Assembly (NCBI GenBank): GCA_024644775.1
Contig: JAHEHB010000024.1
Location: forward strand, 1-23,874
Length of the DNA stretch: 23,874 nt
Direction of reading: 5' to 3'
Source: Deltaproteobacteria bacterium
GTDB taxonomy: Bacteria; Desulfobacterota; Desulfobacteria; Desulfobacterales; SURF-15
The notes under the pieces are model-generated. The model saw only the letters and a program-made list of their open reading frames with translations, had not been told where the DNA came from and did no database searches. The position numbers and the translations under genes were made by a program. Below are positions 6,944 to 15,861 of this stretch, piece after piece (the stretch's first letter is position 1; each line of letters starts with the position of its first letter).

Positions 6944-8098
6944 TCAGGGTTTGCGTTTGTCTTTGAAAATGTGGTTGGAAATTACAACTCGCTGGATCTC
7001 GGAAGTCCCTTCATAGATGGTAAAGACTCTCGCATCTCTATAGAAGCGCTCCACAGAATAATCTTTGATAAACCCATAGCCTCCGTGAATTTGAAGTGCT
7101 TTTGATGTAACCCGGTTTACCATCTCTGAGGCATACAATTTTGCCATCGAAGCCTGAATCGTAAATGTTTCTCCTCTGTCCTTTCTGATTGCAGTGGCGA
7201 GGGTCAGTTGGCGGGCCGCTTCGATTTCGGTTGCCATATCGGCAATCATCCAACGTAACCCTTGAAATTTCGAAATTAATTGACCGAATTGATTTCGCTG
7301 TTTGGCGTATTTTACGGATGCATCCAATGCCGCTTGAGCAACACCGATGGACTGAGCAGCGATACCGATCCGCCCTCCATCCAAACAGCTCATGGCGATC
7401 TTAAAACCGTCTCCTTCCTCACCAAGCCTGTCTTCGACAGGAACACGGCAGTCTTCGAATAATAGATCGGTGGTGTCCGATGCACAGAGTCCCATTTTGT
7501 TTTCCGGATTTCCGACGACAAACCCTGCGGCCCCTTTTTTTATGATAAACGCACTGATTCCCTTGTGTCTTTTGCTTTCGTCTGTTTTCGCAGTGACAAC
7601 GACAATTCTGGAATTCTTTCCAGAGGTGATGAATCGTTTCGTACCGTTTAAAATATAAAATTTACCCTCCCGCACTGCGGATGTCGATTGACTGACCGGG
7701 TCCGACCCCGCATGGGGCTCGGTCAATGCAAATGCGCCAAGGATATCTCCAGAGGCCAGCGGTTTTAGGAATCTTTGTTTCTGATCCTCAGTACCGTATC
7801 GATAGATACTTTCACAGACGATGGAATTTTGAACCGACATTACCACGGCAGTAGAAGCGCATGCATGCGCCACTTCAGCAAGGGCAAGCACATAGCTCAC
7901 GGTGTCTGCTCCCTCTCCTCCGTATTTCGGAGGAATCATCATTCCCATGAAGCCCAGCTCTCCCATCTTTTTTAGATTCTCGGCTGGAAATTCACCGCTG
8001 CGATCTCGTTCCATGGCCGTCGGCGCAAGCACCTTTCTTGAAAACTCTCTGGCCATGGTCTGAATCATGAGTTGTTCATCTGTGAGGTTAAATGTCAT
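6944..8098 (-). CDS. Acyl-CoA dehydrogenase (short-chain/butyryl-CoA type)
   Basis: 384 residues from the ATG at 8098 (MTFNLTDEQLM, the usual family start; GGAA about eight bases upstream). A frame extension to 8155 only adds a low-complexity Phe/Tyr leader and is rejected. It is an FAD enzyme introducing a 2,3-double bond in an acyl-CoA. Visible are the FAD/substrate loop FALTEPHAGSDP, 'RFITSGKNSRIVVVTAKT', the dimer segment KYAKQRNQFGQ, QIHGGYGF and the catalytic base Glu363 in IYEGTSEIQR. The Glu position matches short- and medium-chain enzymes, not the isovaleryl/long-chain type. It follows the XRE-cupin gene on the minus strand, so it is probably cotranscribed. Together with thiolase and 3-hydroxybutyryl-CoA dehydrogenase upstream it would serve butyryl-CoA oxidation. 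The exact chain specificity is inference. Confidence 0.92.
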   Translation of the reverse strand: MTFNLTDEQLMIQTMAREFSRKVLAPTAMERDRSGEFPAENLKKMGELGFMGMMIPPKYGGEGADTVSYVLALAEVAHACASTAVVMSVQNSIVCESIYRYGTEDQKQRFLKPLASGDILGAFALTEPHAGSDPVSQSTSAVREGKFYILNGTKRFITSGKNSRIVVVTAKTDESKRHKGISAFIIKKGAAGFVVGNPENKMGLCASDTTDLLFEDCRVPVEDRLGEEGDGFKIAMSCLDGGRIGIAAQSIGVAQAALDASVKYAKQRNQFGQLISKFQGLRWMIADMATEIEAARQLTLATAIRKDRGETFTIQASMAKLYASEMVNRVTSKALQIHGGYGFIKDYSVERFYRDARVFTIYEGTSEIQRVVISNHIFKDKRKP

Positions 8099-8159
8099 AG
8101 ACAGTTCCGTTTTATATTTTCGATTTGCATAAAAGAACAGAAAAAAATATGTCAATAAT

Positions 8160-8711
8160 TTAGGGGCCGTAGATGACGACGAGTAATTCTGTTTTTTGTT
8201 TTCCGATGTTTCTCATTTTGTGCCGGACACCGGAATTAAAATGAAGGGAGTCACCGGTCGCCAGTTTGTTGACGTGTTCGCCCACAGTCACTTCGATTTT
8301 CCCGGACAACACATATACAAACTCTTCCCCCTCATGTAAATAACCGACCCCTGTGTGCTCCTTCATCGCATCGACGGTGACACGAAACCCTTTCAGGTGT
8401 TTATTTTCCGCCCCGGGTGTCAAGGTTGTATAGGCATAGTTTTCCGTGCGTTTGGTGTATGCTTTAATACGCTGGTTTAGGTTGGCTTCCTGCTCCCGTA
8501 AGAAAAAACCGGATTCTAAATCCAACGCTCTGGAGATGGTCAAAAGTGTACCCACCGGAGGGATTTCTTTGCCCGCCTCGATTTTTTTAAGGTAGTCAAT
8601 TGAATATCCGGTTTCGTTGGCCATCCAGTCGAGGGTCAATTTTTTTTGTTCCCTGACCTTTTTGATTTGCTTTCCCACGGGTTCGATGGTGTCTGCTTTT
8701 TTTCTCGCCAT
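8160..8711 (-). CDS. XRE-family HTH transcriptional regulator with C-terminal cupin
   Basis: 183 residues. A lambda-repressor-like helix-turn-helix occupies residues 12-66 (IKKVREQKKLTLDWMANETG, then IDYLKKIEAGKEIPPVGTL). A single cupin_2 barrel occupies about 112-182, with HEGEEFVYVLSGKIEV and GDSLHFNSGVRHKM as its two cupin motifs. It is likely a dimeric repressor or activator that senses a small molecule in the cupin pocket. Its ATG at 8711 is preceded by AAAGGAGT. That ribosome site overlaps one end of a 32-bp palindrome (8721-8752), which suggests autoregulation. The acyl-CoA dehydrogenase gene starts about 60 bp downstream. A paralogue of the same architecture lies at 18045-18683. The effector is unknown; an acyl-CoA is an attractive guess. 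Confidence 0.9.
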   Translation of the reverse strand: MARKKADTIEPVGKQIKKVREQKKLTLDWMANETGYSIDYLKKIEAGKEIPPVGTLLTISRALDLESGFFLREQEANLNQRIKAYTKRTENYAYTTLTPGAENKHLKGFRVTVDAMKEHTGVGYLHEGEEFVYVLSGKIEVTVGEHVNKLATGDSLHFNSGVRHKMRNIGKQKTELLVVIYGP

Positions 8712-8720
8712 AGTGACTCC

Positions 8721-8752
8721 TTTAAAAAATGGGATGCATCCTATTTTTTAAA
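8721..8752. promoter_or_regulatory. 32-bp near-perfect palindrome, putative operator of the XRE-cupin gene
   Basis: TTTAAAAAAT (8721-8730) and ATTTTTTAAA (8743-8752) are perfect inverted arms flanking the 10-bp palindrome GGATGCATCC (8732-8741). Only the pair 8731/8742 breaks the symmetry. It ends about ten bases from the start codon and overlaps the Shine-Dalgarno, so protein binding or an mRNA hairpin could block expression. The symmetry fits a dimeric regulator; autoregulation is inference. Confidence 0.6.
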
Positions 8753-8785
8753 CCGTAGATCAACTCTCGTGTTTTAGGGTTTGTT

Positions 8786-8817
8786 AAAAATCGAAAACCT
8801 GGTCTTCAAGGCCAGGT
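8786..8817 (-). terminator. Candidate intrinsic terminator for the icmF-thiolase-hbd unit
   Basis: Read on the minus strand, ACCTGG and CCAGGT (8812-8817 and 8797-8802) form a stem with a short inner extension, followed directly by TTTTCGATTTTT. It lies between hbd (ending at 8937) and the XRE-cupin gene (starting at 8711), dividing the minus-strand genes into two transcription units. Confidence 0.55.
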
Positions 8818-8880
8818 CAGAGATGATCGGCTTTGCCATAGATCAAATCTTATCACTGCTGGTAAACGTTACCATGCATA

Positions 8881-8932
8881 TCACCCCTCCGGGGTGAACC
8901 AAAGCCGGGCCCTCTGGACCCGAATCTTTACT
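8881..8932. repeat. Double-hairpin intergenic repeat, copy 2
   Basis: Two compact hairpins stand side by side: TCACCCC-TCC-GGGGTGA (8881-8897) and CGGGCCC-TCT-GGACCCG (8906-8922, one non-Watson-Crick pair). The 8900-8932 part resembles 5000-5032. No T-run follows in either direction. It sits just beyond the hbd stop codon and may protect or process the 3' end of that message. Confidence 0.55.
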
Positions 8933-8936
8933 AAAA

Positions 8937-9785
8937 TTAATACTCATAAAACCCACGTCCTGTTTTTTTACCAAGCCAACCGGCTTCCACATATTTTCGC
9001 AGGAGGGGACAGGGTCTGTATTTGGAGTCCTTGAACCCCTCATAAAGCGTTTCCATGATGGCCAAACAGGTATCTAATCCGATGAGATCCGCCAGTTGCA
9101 GCGGTCCCATGGGGTGATTCATGCCAAGCTTCATCACGGTGTCAATATTTTCTCGTGTGCCGACCCCGTGGTACAGGCAGTAGACCGCTTCATTGATCAT
9201 GGGTAACAGGATTCGGTTGGCAATAAAGCCGGGGAAGTCGTTTGCTTCTGCAGGCGTTTTCCCGAATTTTTGCGCAAGCTCCCAGGTTGTTTGGAACGTT
9301 TCCTCAGAGGTCGCAAGTCCACGGATGACTTCAACCAGCTTCATAATAGGAACCGGATTCATAAAATGCATCCCGATGACCTTGTCCGGGCGCTTTGTTT
9401 GAGCGGCAATTCTTCCGATGGGAATGGAAGATGTGTTTGTGGCAAGGATAACCTGAGGCCGGCAGACGGTGTCTAAATCGTTTAAGATTTTAAATTTGAT
9501 GGGTTCATTTTCTGTTGCCGCTTCCACAACAAAATCAACCGAGGCCATATCTTTGATTTCCACACTGGTTTTAATTCGCCCTAAAACCGTATTCTTTTCC
9601 GCTTCGGTCATTCTTCCCTTTTCGACTCCGCGGTTTAGTAGTTTTGTGATGGTCGCCAATCCGCGTTCGACAAACCGTGTCTCGATGTCGTTCATCACGA
9701 CGTTTAGGCCGCTCACGGCGGCTACCTGGGCAATTCCGTTTCCCATCTGACCGGCACCGACCACACCCAATGTTTTGATTTCCAT
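8937..9785 (-). CDS. hbd: 3-hydroxybutyryl-CoA dehydrogenase
   Basis: 282 residues, the standard length for Hbd/PaaH enzymes. It oxidises (S)-3-hydroxybutyryl-CoA to acetoacetyl-CoA with NAD(P). Rossmann motif GAGQMGNG (10-17); catalytic His140 in GMHFMNPVPIMKLVEVI with its partner Glu152 at the canonical +12 spacing; Asn117 and Ser119-Ser120 in ATNTSSI; Asn in FPGFIANRILLP; C-terminal substrate domain ending GRGFYEY. The ATG at 9785 has AAAAAGGAG upstream. It lies 91 bp downstream of the thiolase gene. The pair catalyses the last two steps of butyryl-CoA oxidation. Unlike the relative at 5112-6059, all catalytic residues are canonical. Confidence 0.95.
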   Translation of the reverse strand: MEIKTLGVVGAGQMGNGIAQVAAVSGLNVVMNDIETRFVERGLATITKLLNRGVEKGRMTEAEKNTVLGRIKTSVEIKDMASVDFVVEAATENEPIKFKILNDLDTVCRPQVILATNTSSIPIGRIAAQTKRPDKVIGMHFMNPVPIMKLVEVIRGLATSEETFQTTWELAQKFGKTPAEANDFPGFIANRILLPMINEAVYCLYHGVGTRENIDTVMKLGMNHPMGPLQLADLIGLDTCLAIMETLYEGFKDSKYRPCPLLRKYVEAGWLGKKTGRGFYEY

Positions 9786-9876
9786 GGTAATCTCCTTTTT
9801 ATGTGGCTATGATTTCAGGGTTCTGATTTCAGATCTCGTTGAATAGTTTACTGGTTAACTATATCTGAATTTGGAA

Positions 9877-11055
9877 CTAGGGGCGTTTCACCACCATTGC
9901 CACCGCCTCTCCGCCACCGAGGCAAAGTGACGCAAGACCGACCTTTTTTTCCTGTTTTATCATTTCGTGCAACAGGGTCGCCAGCACACGACACCCGCTG
10001 GCTCCGATGGGATGTCCCAACGCGACGCTCCCTCCATTTACGTTGACGGTGGCAGGGTCTAATTCAAGTTCCTGCAATACCGCAACCGTTGAACCACTGA
10101 ATGCCTCGTTAATCTCATATAAATCGACATCAGATGTGTCGATACCTTCTTTTTTAAGACATTTCGGAATCGCCCAAATGGGCGCCACGAGTACGTATTT
10201 CATGTCGATTCCATAAGATGCTTGTGCGCCGATGGTCGCAAGGATTCGGCATCCAAGGGATTCGGCCTTTTCTCTTGACATTACAACTGCAGCTGCCGCG
10301 CCGTCACTGATAATGGACGAATTGCCGGCAGTGGCGACACCGTTTTCTTTAAAGGCCGGTTTCATTTTAGAAAGCGTTTCATAGGTTGTCTCTCTCGGGC
10401 ACTCATCGGTATCGAAGCTGGTGGGATCCCCCTTTCGTTGCGGCGCCATGACCGGTGTGATTTCTTCTTTGAATCGGCCGGTTCGAATGGCAGAAAAAGC
10501 GCGTTTGTAGGATTCCGCAGCAAATTGATCCTGAGCTTCCCGACTGACACGGTATTTTTCGGAACAAAGCTCATTTGAGATACCCATATGAAAATCGTTT
10601 ACAATATCCCATAGTCCATCGTGAACCATGTGATCCTGCATAGGCGCAGGGCCCATGCGATAACCGAACCGCGCTTTCTCCAGGTAATAGGGTGTCATGC
10701 TCATGTTTTCCATACCGCCGGCGACCACAACGTCCGCATCTCCCAGCTGGATGGCCTGGGCGGCAAGCATTACGGATTTTAATCCGGAGCCGCATACCTT
10801 ATTTACCGTGAAACACTCTGCTTCCCAGGGCAAACCCGCCATTACAGCGGCCTGTTTTGCCGGGTTCTGGCCATAACCGCAAGGGAGCACGATGCCCATG
10901 ATGACTTCATTGACATCTCCTTTCTTGATGCCGGCTTGTTCAATGGCAGATTCGATGACAATGGCTCCCAGTTTTGTTGCACCAATGCTACTCAGTGATC
11001 CGTTGAAACTGCCCAACGGGGTTCGTACCGCACTTACAATTACTGCTTCTCGCAT
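9877..11055 (-). CDS. thlA: Acetyl-CoA C-acetyltransferase (thiolase II)
   Basis: 392 residues. It cleaves acetoacetyl-CoA with CoA to two acetyl-CoA, or the reverse. The catalytic triad is complete and in the classical places: Cys88 ([10 protein letters not shown]), His348 ([11 protein letters not shown]) and Cys378 (SLCLGGGEA). NEAFS replaces the commoner NEAFA. The GGMENMS motif is also present. The gene begins 15 bp after the icmF stop with AAGGAG, so translation is probably linked to icmF. The length and the short-chain motifs favour a biosynthetic/degradative acetoacetyl-CoA thiolase over a long-chain FadA-type enzyme. Located between icmF and hbd, it completes a butyryl-CoA to acetyl-CoA path. 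Confidence 0.95.
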   Translation of the reverse strand: MREAVIVSAVRTPLGSFNGSLSSIGATKLGAIVIESAIEQAGIKKGDVNEVIMGIVLPCGYGQNPAKQAAVMAGLPWEAECFTVNKVCGSGLKSVMLAAQAIQLGDADVVVAGGMENMSMTPYYLEKARFGYRMGPAPMQDHMVHDGLWDIVNDFHMGISNELCSEKYRVSREAQDQFAAESYKRAFSAIRTGRFKEEITPVMAPQRKGDPTSFDTDECPRETTYETLSKMKPAFKENGVATAGNSSIISDGAAAAVVMSREKAESLGCRILATIGAQASYGIDMKYVLVAPIWAIPKCLKKEGIDTSDVDLYEINEAFSGSTVAVLQELELDPATVNVNGGSVALGHPIGASGCRVLATLLHEMIKQEKKVGLASLCLGGGEAVAMVVKRP

Positions 11056-11070
11056 GTGTTATCTCCTTAT

Positions 11071-14000
11071 TTACATATTCCGCCGATACTTTCCGCCAAC
11101 TTCAAAAAGGGCCTGCGTAATTTGGCCCAGAGTGCAAACCCGAACGGTATCCATCAACTCTGCAAAAATGTTTTCGCCGGACAGCGCGACTTTCTGAAGG
11201 TGTTTCAGCGCGTCCGGTGACCGGTTTTTATTTCGTTTTTTTAATTCATTCAGCCGTCTTAACTGGGATTGTTTCTCCTGTTCGGTTGCCCGGGTCAGTT
11301 CAACGGACTCACTGAGTTCTTCGCCGGTCGCATCGGGATCTCGAAACGTGTTTACACCAATAATAGGGATCTGTCCATCGTGCTTCAGCGATTCGTAAAA
11401 GATCGATTCTTCCTGAATGCTGCTTCTCTGATACCCGGTTTCCATGGCACCTAATACACCACCGCGTTCATTTATCCGATCAAATTCCATAAGAACGGCT
11501 TCTTCAACGAGTTGGGTTAACTCTTCCACAATATAGCTGCCCTGGTTCATATTTTCGTTTTTTGCGGGTCCCCACTCACGATTAATGATAAGCTGAATCG
11601 ATAGCGCGCGCCTCACCGATTCGCGGCTTGGTGTGGTAATGGCTTCATCGAACGCATTCGTGTGTAGACTATTGCAGTTGTCGTATACGGCACAGAGAGC
11701 CTGCAGCGTTGTTCTTATATCGTTGAATTGAATGTCCTGACTGTGAAGGGATCGGCCCGATGTTTGAATATGATACTTTAACATTTGAGATCTTTCGTCA
11801 CCACCGTATTTTTCCCGCATTGCAACTGCCCATATACGGCGTGCGACCCTTCCAATCACCGTATACTCGGGATCCATTCCATTTGAGAAGAAAAAAGACA
11901 GATTCGGAGCAAAACTGTCAATCGTCATCCCACGGGATAGGTAATATTCGACGTATGTAAATCCGTTGGCCAGCGTAAAGGCGAGTTGTGTAATCGGGTT
12001 GGCACCCGCCTCTGCGATATGATAGCCGGATATGGATACAGAATAAAAGTTGCGGATATCATTTTCGATGAAATATTCTTGGATATCTCCCATCATTTTC
12101 AACGAAAAATCGATGGAAAAGATACACGTATTTTGCCCCTGATCCTCTTTGAGAATATCTGCTTGTACGGTTCCACGAACGGTAGACAATACCATGGATC
12201 GAATGTTGTTTTTTTCTTCCTCTGCGGGATTTCTTCCATTCTCGGTTTTAAACCGATCGAATTGCTGATCGATGGCCGCATTTAGAAACATGGCAAGGAT
12301 AATCGGAGCCGGACCATTGATGGTCATAGAAACCGACGTATTGGGCGCACACAGATCAAACCCGCCATATAAGGTTTTCATATCATCCAGTGTGCAGATG
12401 CTAACACCCGAGGTGCCGACCTTTCCATAAATGTCCGGGCGACTATCCGGGTCGTAACCGTACAATGTCACGGAATCAAAAGCCGTGGACAATCGCTTGG
12501 CCTCAGAATCGGCAGACAGCAGTTTAAATCGATTGTTTGTTCTCGCAGCATCCCCTTCGCCGGCAAACATTCGTGTGGGGGTTTCATCTATCCGTTTCAA
12601 TGGAAATACACCGGCTGTAAAGGGGAATCGGCCCGGAACATTTTCTTTTCGTAACCATTTATAAATCTCTCCAGGATCTTTGAACTTGGGAAGTGCGATT
12701 TTGGGAACTTTTGTGTGCGACAGAGATTCCGAAAAAAGCGGTACTCGGATCTGGTGATCTCTTACCTGGTAAATCAGCTCGTCTTTATTGTATATTGATT
12801 GAATATCTTTCCACTCTTTCAGAATCTGTTGGGTCTCTGCATCTAAAGCCGTTTCTGCTTTGGCGCATTCTTTTTTCAATCGTTCGATCAGAACGGTCGT
12901 ATCCTGTGTCTCATTTGAATCGATTGCCTTCAACGCTTCATTCAAATGCCAGAATTGCCGGACGGCTTCTGCCTGGGTTTCCGTGTGATGATCGTATTGG
13001 CGAATCGTTTCCGTAATTTCCGATAGGTAACGTACACTTGTGGGTGGGATAACAATTGTCTTCGATGTTGAGGTCTTTCGGTGCGGTTTTGCCAGTTTGG
13101 AATTAAAGTTTACGCCCGTTTTTTCGGCGATGGTTTCCAGAACGGCATGATAAAGGGCCGTAACACCGTCGTCATTAAACTTAGATGCCATCGTTCCGAA
13201 TACCGGCATGTCTTCCAGCGCCGTGTTGTAGGCCCTCCGGTTTCGTTGAAGCTGTTTCCGAACATCCCGAACCGCATCTTCACCGCCCCTTTTTTCAAAC
13301 TTGTTTACAGCAACAAGATCCGCGTAATCGAGCATATCAATTTTTTCAAGCTGGGATGCCGCACCAAATTCACTGGTCATGACATAGATCGAAGCATCGG
13401 AAATATCGGTAATGGTGGAATCTCCTTGCCCAATGCCGGCTGTCTCTGCGATGATGAGACCGAATCCGGCGGCTTTTAGCACTTCAATGGCGTCGGTCAT
13501 CGCCTCCGATATTTCCGTTCTGGATTGGCGCGTGGCCAGAGAGCGCATGTAAACTCGATGGCTTCCGATTGCATTCATGCGTATTCGATCACCCAGCAGG
13601 GCGCCACCGGTTTTTCGCCGAGAGGGATCACAGCTGACAATAGCGATGGTTATGCCTTTTAGATCAAGCCGCAGGCGCACGATCAGTTCATCGGTCAGAG
13701 ACGATTTCCCGGAACCACCGGGACCGGTAATTCCCAATACCGGTGTTATTCGATTTTCAACCTTTTTTTGAAGCTCGGTTCGAAGGGCTTCAATATATCC
13801 ATCTCCACTGATTTTTCTCTGTTCGACGGCGGTGATCAGATTCGCCACCAACCGTTTATTTTCCGGTTCCAGGTTGCTTTGATCGTAGGTGTTTTTGTTT
13901 ATTGTGGAAAAATCCAGCAGCCGGACCATGTGATTTATGATTCCTTGGAGACCGTATCTGGCTCCATCTTCCGGGGTGTAAATCTTGGCAATACCGTATG

Positions 14001-14346
14001 CTTCCAATTCTTTGATTTCGCTTGAAATAATAACACCGCCGCCACCACCGAATACTTTGACATGGGAGGCGTTTCTTTCAGCAAGCAAGTCTATGATATA
14101 TTTAAAGAACTCTACATGACCGCCCTGATAGCTCGATACCGCCGCGCCTTGGGCATCCTCTTCCACGGCAGCATTTACGATTTCTTCTGCCGATCGATTA
14201 TGCCCTAAATGTATGACTTCGACACCCGTATCCTGCAGTATTCTTCGCATGATGTTTATGGAGGCATCATGACCGTCAAACAGAGAAGTTGCCGTCACCA
14301 CACGGATAGGATGCTTCGGCCGGTAGACTTTCACTTCAGTGTTCAT
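11071..14346 (-). CDS. icmF: Fused isobutyryl-CoA mutase IcmF (B12 domain - G3E GTPase - mutase)
   Basis: 1091 residues from the ATG at 14346 (AAGGAGG upstream); an in-frame ATG at 14403 lacks such a site. Adenosylcobalamin enzyme interconverting isobutyryl-CoA and n-butyryl-CoA, with its own chaperone GTPase. Domains: B12-binding 13-140, with axial ligand His26 in LFDGHDAS and FGGGGGV at 99-105; MeaB-like GTPase about 200-415, with P-loop GPGGSGKSS (208-216, Lys214) and TAGIGQGD (302-309); linker about 420-560; mutase TIM barrel about 570-1091, including [14 protein letters not shown] and [13 protein letters not shown]. The residues that separate mutases read Phe594 (RMFAGEG) and Gln738 ([10 protein letters not shown]). 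Methylmalonyl-CoA mutase has Tyr and Arg there, so isobutyryl/butyryl specificity is supported. The GTPase base motif reads NKFE (348-351) rather than NKxD. First gene of the icmF-thlA-hbd unit. Confidence 0.96.
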   Translation of the reverse strand: MNTEVKVYRPKHPIRVVTATSLFDGHDASINIMRRILQDTGVEVIHLGHNRSAEEIVNAAVEEDAQGAAVSSYQGGHVEFFKYIIDLLAERNASHVKVFGGGGGVIISSEIKELEAYGIAKIYTPEDGARYGLQGIINHMVRLLDFSTINKNTYDQSNLEPENKRLVANLITAVEQRKISGDGYIEALRTELQKKVENRITPVLGITGPGGSGKSSLTDELIVRLRLDLKGITIAIVSCDPSRRKTGGALLGDRIRMNAIGSHRVYMRSLATRQSRTEISEAMTDAIEVLKAAGFGLIIAETAGIGQGDSTITDISDASIYVMTSEFGAASQLEKIDMLDYADLVAVNKFEKRGGEDAVRDVRKQLQRNRRAYNTALEDMPVFGTMASKFNDDGVTALYHAVLETIAEKTGVNFNSKLAKPHRKTSTSKTIVIPPTSVRYLSEITETIRQYDHHTETQAEAVRQFWHLNEALKAIDSNETQDTTVLIERLKKECAKAETALDAETQQILKEWKDIQSIYNKDELIYQVRDHQIRVPLFSESLSHTKVPKIALPKFKDPGEIYKWLRKENVPGRFPFTAGVFPLKRIDETPTRMFAGEGDAARTNNRFKLLSADSEAKRLSTAFDSVTLYGYDPDSRPDIYGKVGTSGVSICTLDDMKTLYGGFDLCAPNTSVSMTINGPAPIILAMFLNAAIDQQFDRFKTENGRNPAEEEKNNIRSMVLSTVRGTVQADILKEDQGQNTCIFSIDFSLKMMGDIQEYFIENDIRNFYSVSISGYHIAEAGANPITQLAFTLANGFTYVEYYLSRGMTIDSFAPNLSFFFSNGMDPEYTVIGRVARRIWAVAMREKYGGDERSQMLKYHIQTSGRSLHSQDIQFNDIRTTLQALCAVYDNCNSLHTNAFDEAITTPSRESVRRALSIQLIINREWGPAKNENMNQGSYIVEELTQLVEEAVLMEFDRINERGGVLGAMETGYQRSSIQEESIFYESLKHDGQIPIIGVNTFRDPDATGEELSESVELTRATEQEKQSQLRRLNELKKRNKNRSPDALKHLQKVALSGENIFAELMDTVRVCTLGQITQALFEVGGKYRRNM

Positions 14347-14437
14347 GGTTCCTCCTTTTTCAGTATTGTGACATTCAAATGAGGATGACTCGAGAAATGG
14401 CAACGCGACGTGCCTTTTTTCAGGATTCGAATCATTT

Positions 14438-14467
14438 TATTTATCTTGTAATACGTTTTTATGTCAA
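14438..14467 (-). promoter_or_regulatory. Candidate promoter of icmF
   Basis: On the minus strand a perfect -35 TTGACA (14462-14467) is followed after 18 bp by TAAATA (14438-14443), a poor -10 with 3 of 6 matches. It reads toward icmF, about 90 bp from its start. Its -35 box lies 22 bp from the -35 of the divergent promoter for the acyl-CoA dehydrogenase, so one regulator bound between them could control both. Confidence 0.45.
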
Positions 14468-14489
14468 GCGCACCAAAAATCGAAATCTG

Positions 14490-14517
14490 TTGACAAAATT
14501 AAAAGGATTTATATAAC
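14490..14517 (+). promoter_or_regulatory. Strong sigma-70 promoter for the divergent acyl-CoA dehydrogenase operon
   Basis: TTGACA (14490-14495, perfect) - 16 bp - TATAAC (14512-14517, 5 of 6). Transcription should start near 14524. That is downstream of an in-frame ATG at 14520, which argues against using that ATG and in favour of the TTG at 14589. Confidence 0.7.
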
Positions 14518-14575
14518 TTATGAAAAAAGGTATGTCTATCCGATCAAAACCCGATGCATCCACGGTTATTAATAG

Positions 14576-14584
14576 AAAGGAGGT
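14576..14584 (+). promoter_or_regulatory. Shine-Dalgarno deciding a TTG start
   Basis: AAAGGAGGT, a near-perfect anti-16S match, ends four bases before TTG 14589. Neither upstream ATG (14520, 14532) has a comparable site. It sets the start of the following acyl-CoA dehydrogenase. Confidence 0.75.
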
Positions 14585-14588
14585 ATTC

Positions 14589-15737
14589 TTGGATTTTGAT
14601 CTGACAAAAGAACAGGAAATGATTCGGAAAGAGGTGCGTAATTTTGCTGAAAGTGAGATCGTTCCGGTAGCGGCTGAGCTGGATGAAACCGAAACATTTT
14701 CGGTCGACCTTACGAAAAAAATGGGAGAGATCGGTCTTTTTGGCATGTTTGTTTCAGAAGTGTATGACGGCCAGGGACTGGATTATCTTTCCTATATTAT
14801 AGGGGTGGAAGAAATCGCTCGGGTTGATGGTTCCCAGGCTGCAACCATCGCAGCAGGAAATTCTCTTGGAATCGGCCCCATTTATTATTACGGCACAGAG
14901 GCGCAGAAACGAAAATACTTACCAAAACTATGCGCGGGAGAAGGAATTTGGGGATTTGGGTTAACCGAGCCAACAGCCGGCTCCGATGCCGGTGGCAGCA
15001 AAACGACTGCGGTTCAAGACAGTAATGAATGGGTATTGAACGGTTCAAAAATTTTCATCACCAATGCAGCCAGCGAGATGTCTTTGGGGGTAACGGTGCA
15101 GGCAATCACCGGGACGTTACCGAATGGGAAACCGGAATATACCTGTTTTATCGTGGAAAATGACACCCCGGGCTTCAAGGCGATTGCCATGAAAGGCAAA
15201 ATGATGTGGCGGTCTTCAGATACGGCCCAACTCTTTTTTGATGATGTGAGGATATCGAAGGAGAATATTCTGGGACAAAGAGGCGATGGATTCCATCAAA
15301 TGCTGGCAACGCTCGATGGCGGAAGGCTTTCCATTGCCGCCATGGGTCTCGGTGGTGCTCAAGGCGCCTATGAGGCGGCCTTGAGATACTCGAAACAGAG
15401 AGTTCAGTTTGGACAACCCATCTGTAAATTTCAGGCCGTGGCGTTTAAACTGGCGGATTGTGCGCTTGAAATCGAATGCGCTAGAAACCTGATTTACAAA
15501 GCCTGCTGGCTACGAGACCAAAAACGGCCGTTTGAAAAAGAAGCGGCGATGGCAAAACTCTACTGCTCTGAAACCATGGGACGAGTCGTCAATCACGCGG
15601 TACAGATCCACGGCGGGTATGGCTTGATGAAAGACTATCATGTTGAGCGGTTTTATCGAGATCAGAAATTGCTCGATATTGGAGAAGGTACTTCGGAAGT
15701 ACAACGAATTGTAATCTCACGGTATATTGGATGTTGA
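14589..15737 (+). CDS. Acyl-CoA dehydrogenase (short/branched-chain type), TTG start
   Basis: 382 residues from TTG 14589, giving (M)DFDLTKEQEMIRKEV, the normal family N-terminus. FAD-dependent 2,3-desaturation of an acyl-CoA. Motifs: FGLTEPTAGSDAGG, KIFITNAA, KMMWRSSDTAQLFFDDV, KQRVQFGQPI, QIHGGYGLMKDYHVERFYRD and the catalytic base Glu366 in DIGEGTSEVQR. Compared with the minus-strand paralogue at 6944-8098, it has the WRxSDT loop and the IGEGT ending. Those are seen in several branched-chain and glutaryl-CoA-related groups, so isobutyryl-, 2-methylbutyryl- or another substrate is possible; sequence alone does not decide. It is divergent from icmF across a shared promoter region and is followed by the enoyl-CoA hydratase and lyase genes. 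Confidence 0.9.
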   Translation: MDFDLTKEQEMIRKEVRNFAESEIVPVAAELDETETFSVDLTKKMGEIGLFGMFVSEVYDGQGLDYLSYIIGVEEIARVDGSQAATIAAGNSLGIGPIYYYGTEAQKRKYLPKLCAGEGIWGFGLTEPTAGSDAGGSKTTAVQDSNEWVLNGSKIFITNAASEMSLGVTVQAITGTLPNGKPEYTCFIVENDTPGFKAIAMKGKMMWRSSDTAQLFFDDVRISKENILGQRGDGFHQMLATLDGGRLSIAAMGLGGAQGAYEAALRYSKQRVQFGQPICKFQAVAFKLADCALEIECARNLIYKACWLRDQKRPFEKEAAMAKLYCSETMGRVVNHAVQIHGGYGLMKDYHVERFYRDQKLLDIGEGTSEVQRIVISRYIGC

Positions 15738-15861
15738 AATTGATTGTTGACGATCGACTATTGTCTATCGTTAATATCGAGTAATGGAATGCCTCTACCC
15801 CGCAGATGAACGTTTCTGCATTTCAATATTTTACACAAGCATCAATTCATAGGGGGTTGAT

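Noticed and set aside
7316..7325. GGATGCATCC as an extra regulator site
   Set aside because: It lies inside the acyl-CoA dehydrogenase coding region, where it encodes conserved residues, and lacks the A/T arms of the 8721-8752 palindrome.
8099..8155. Longer N-terminus (MTYFFLFFYANRKYK...) for the first acyl-CoA dehydrogenase
   Set aside because: The extension is low-complexity, starts almost at the stop of the preceding gene, and is outside the family alignment.
14520..14588. ATG start at 14520 for the second acyl-CoA dehydrogenase
   Set aside because: It lies upstream of the expected transcript start and lacks a good Shine-Dalgarno. The TTG at 14589 has AAAGGAGGT and gives the normal family N-terminus.
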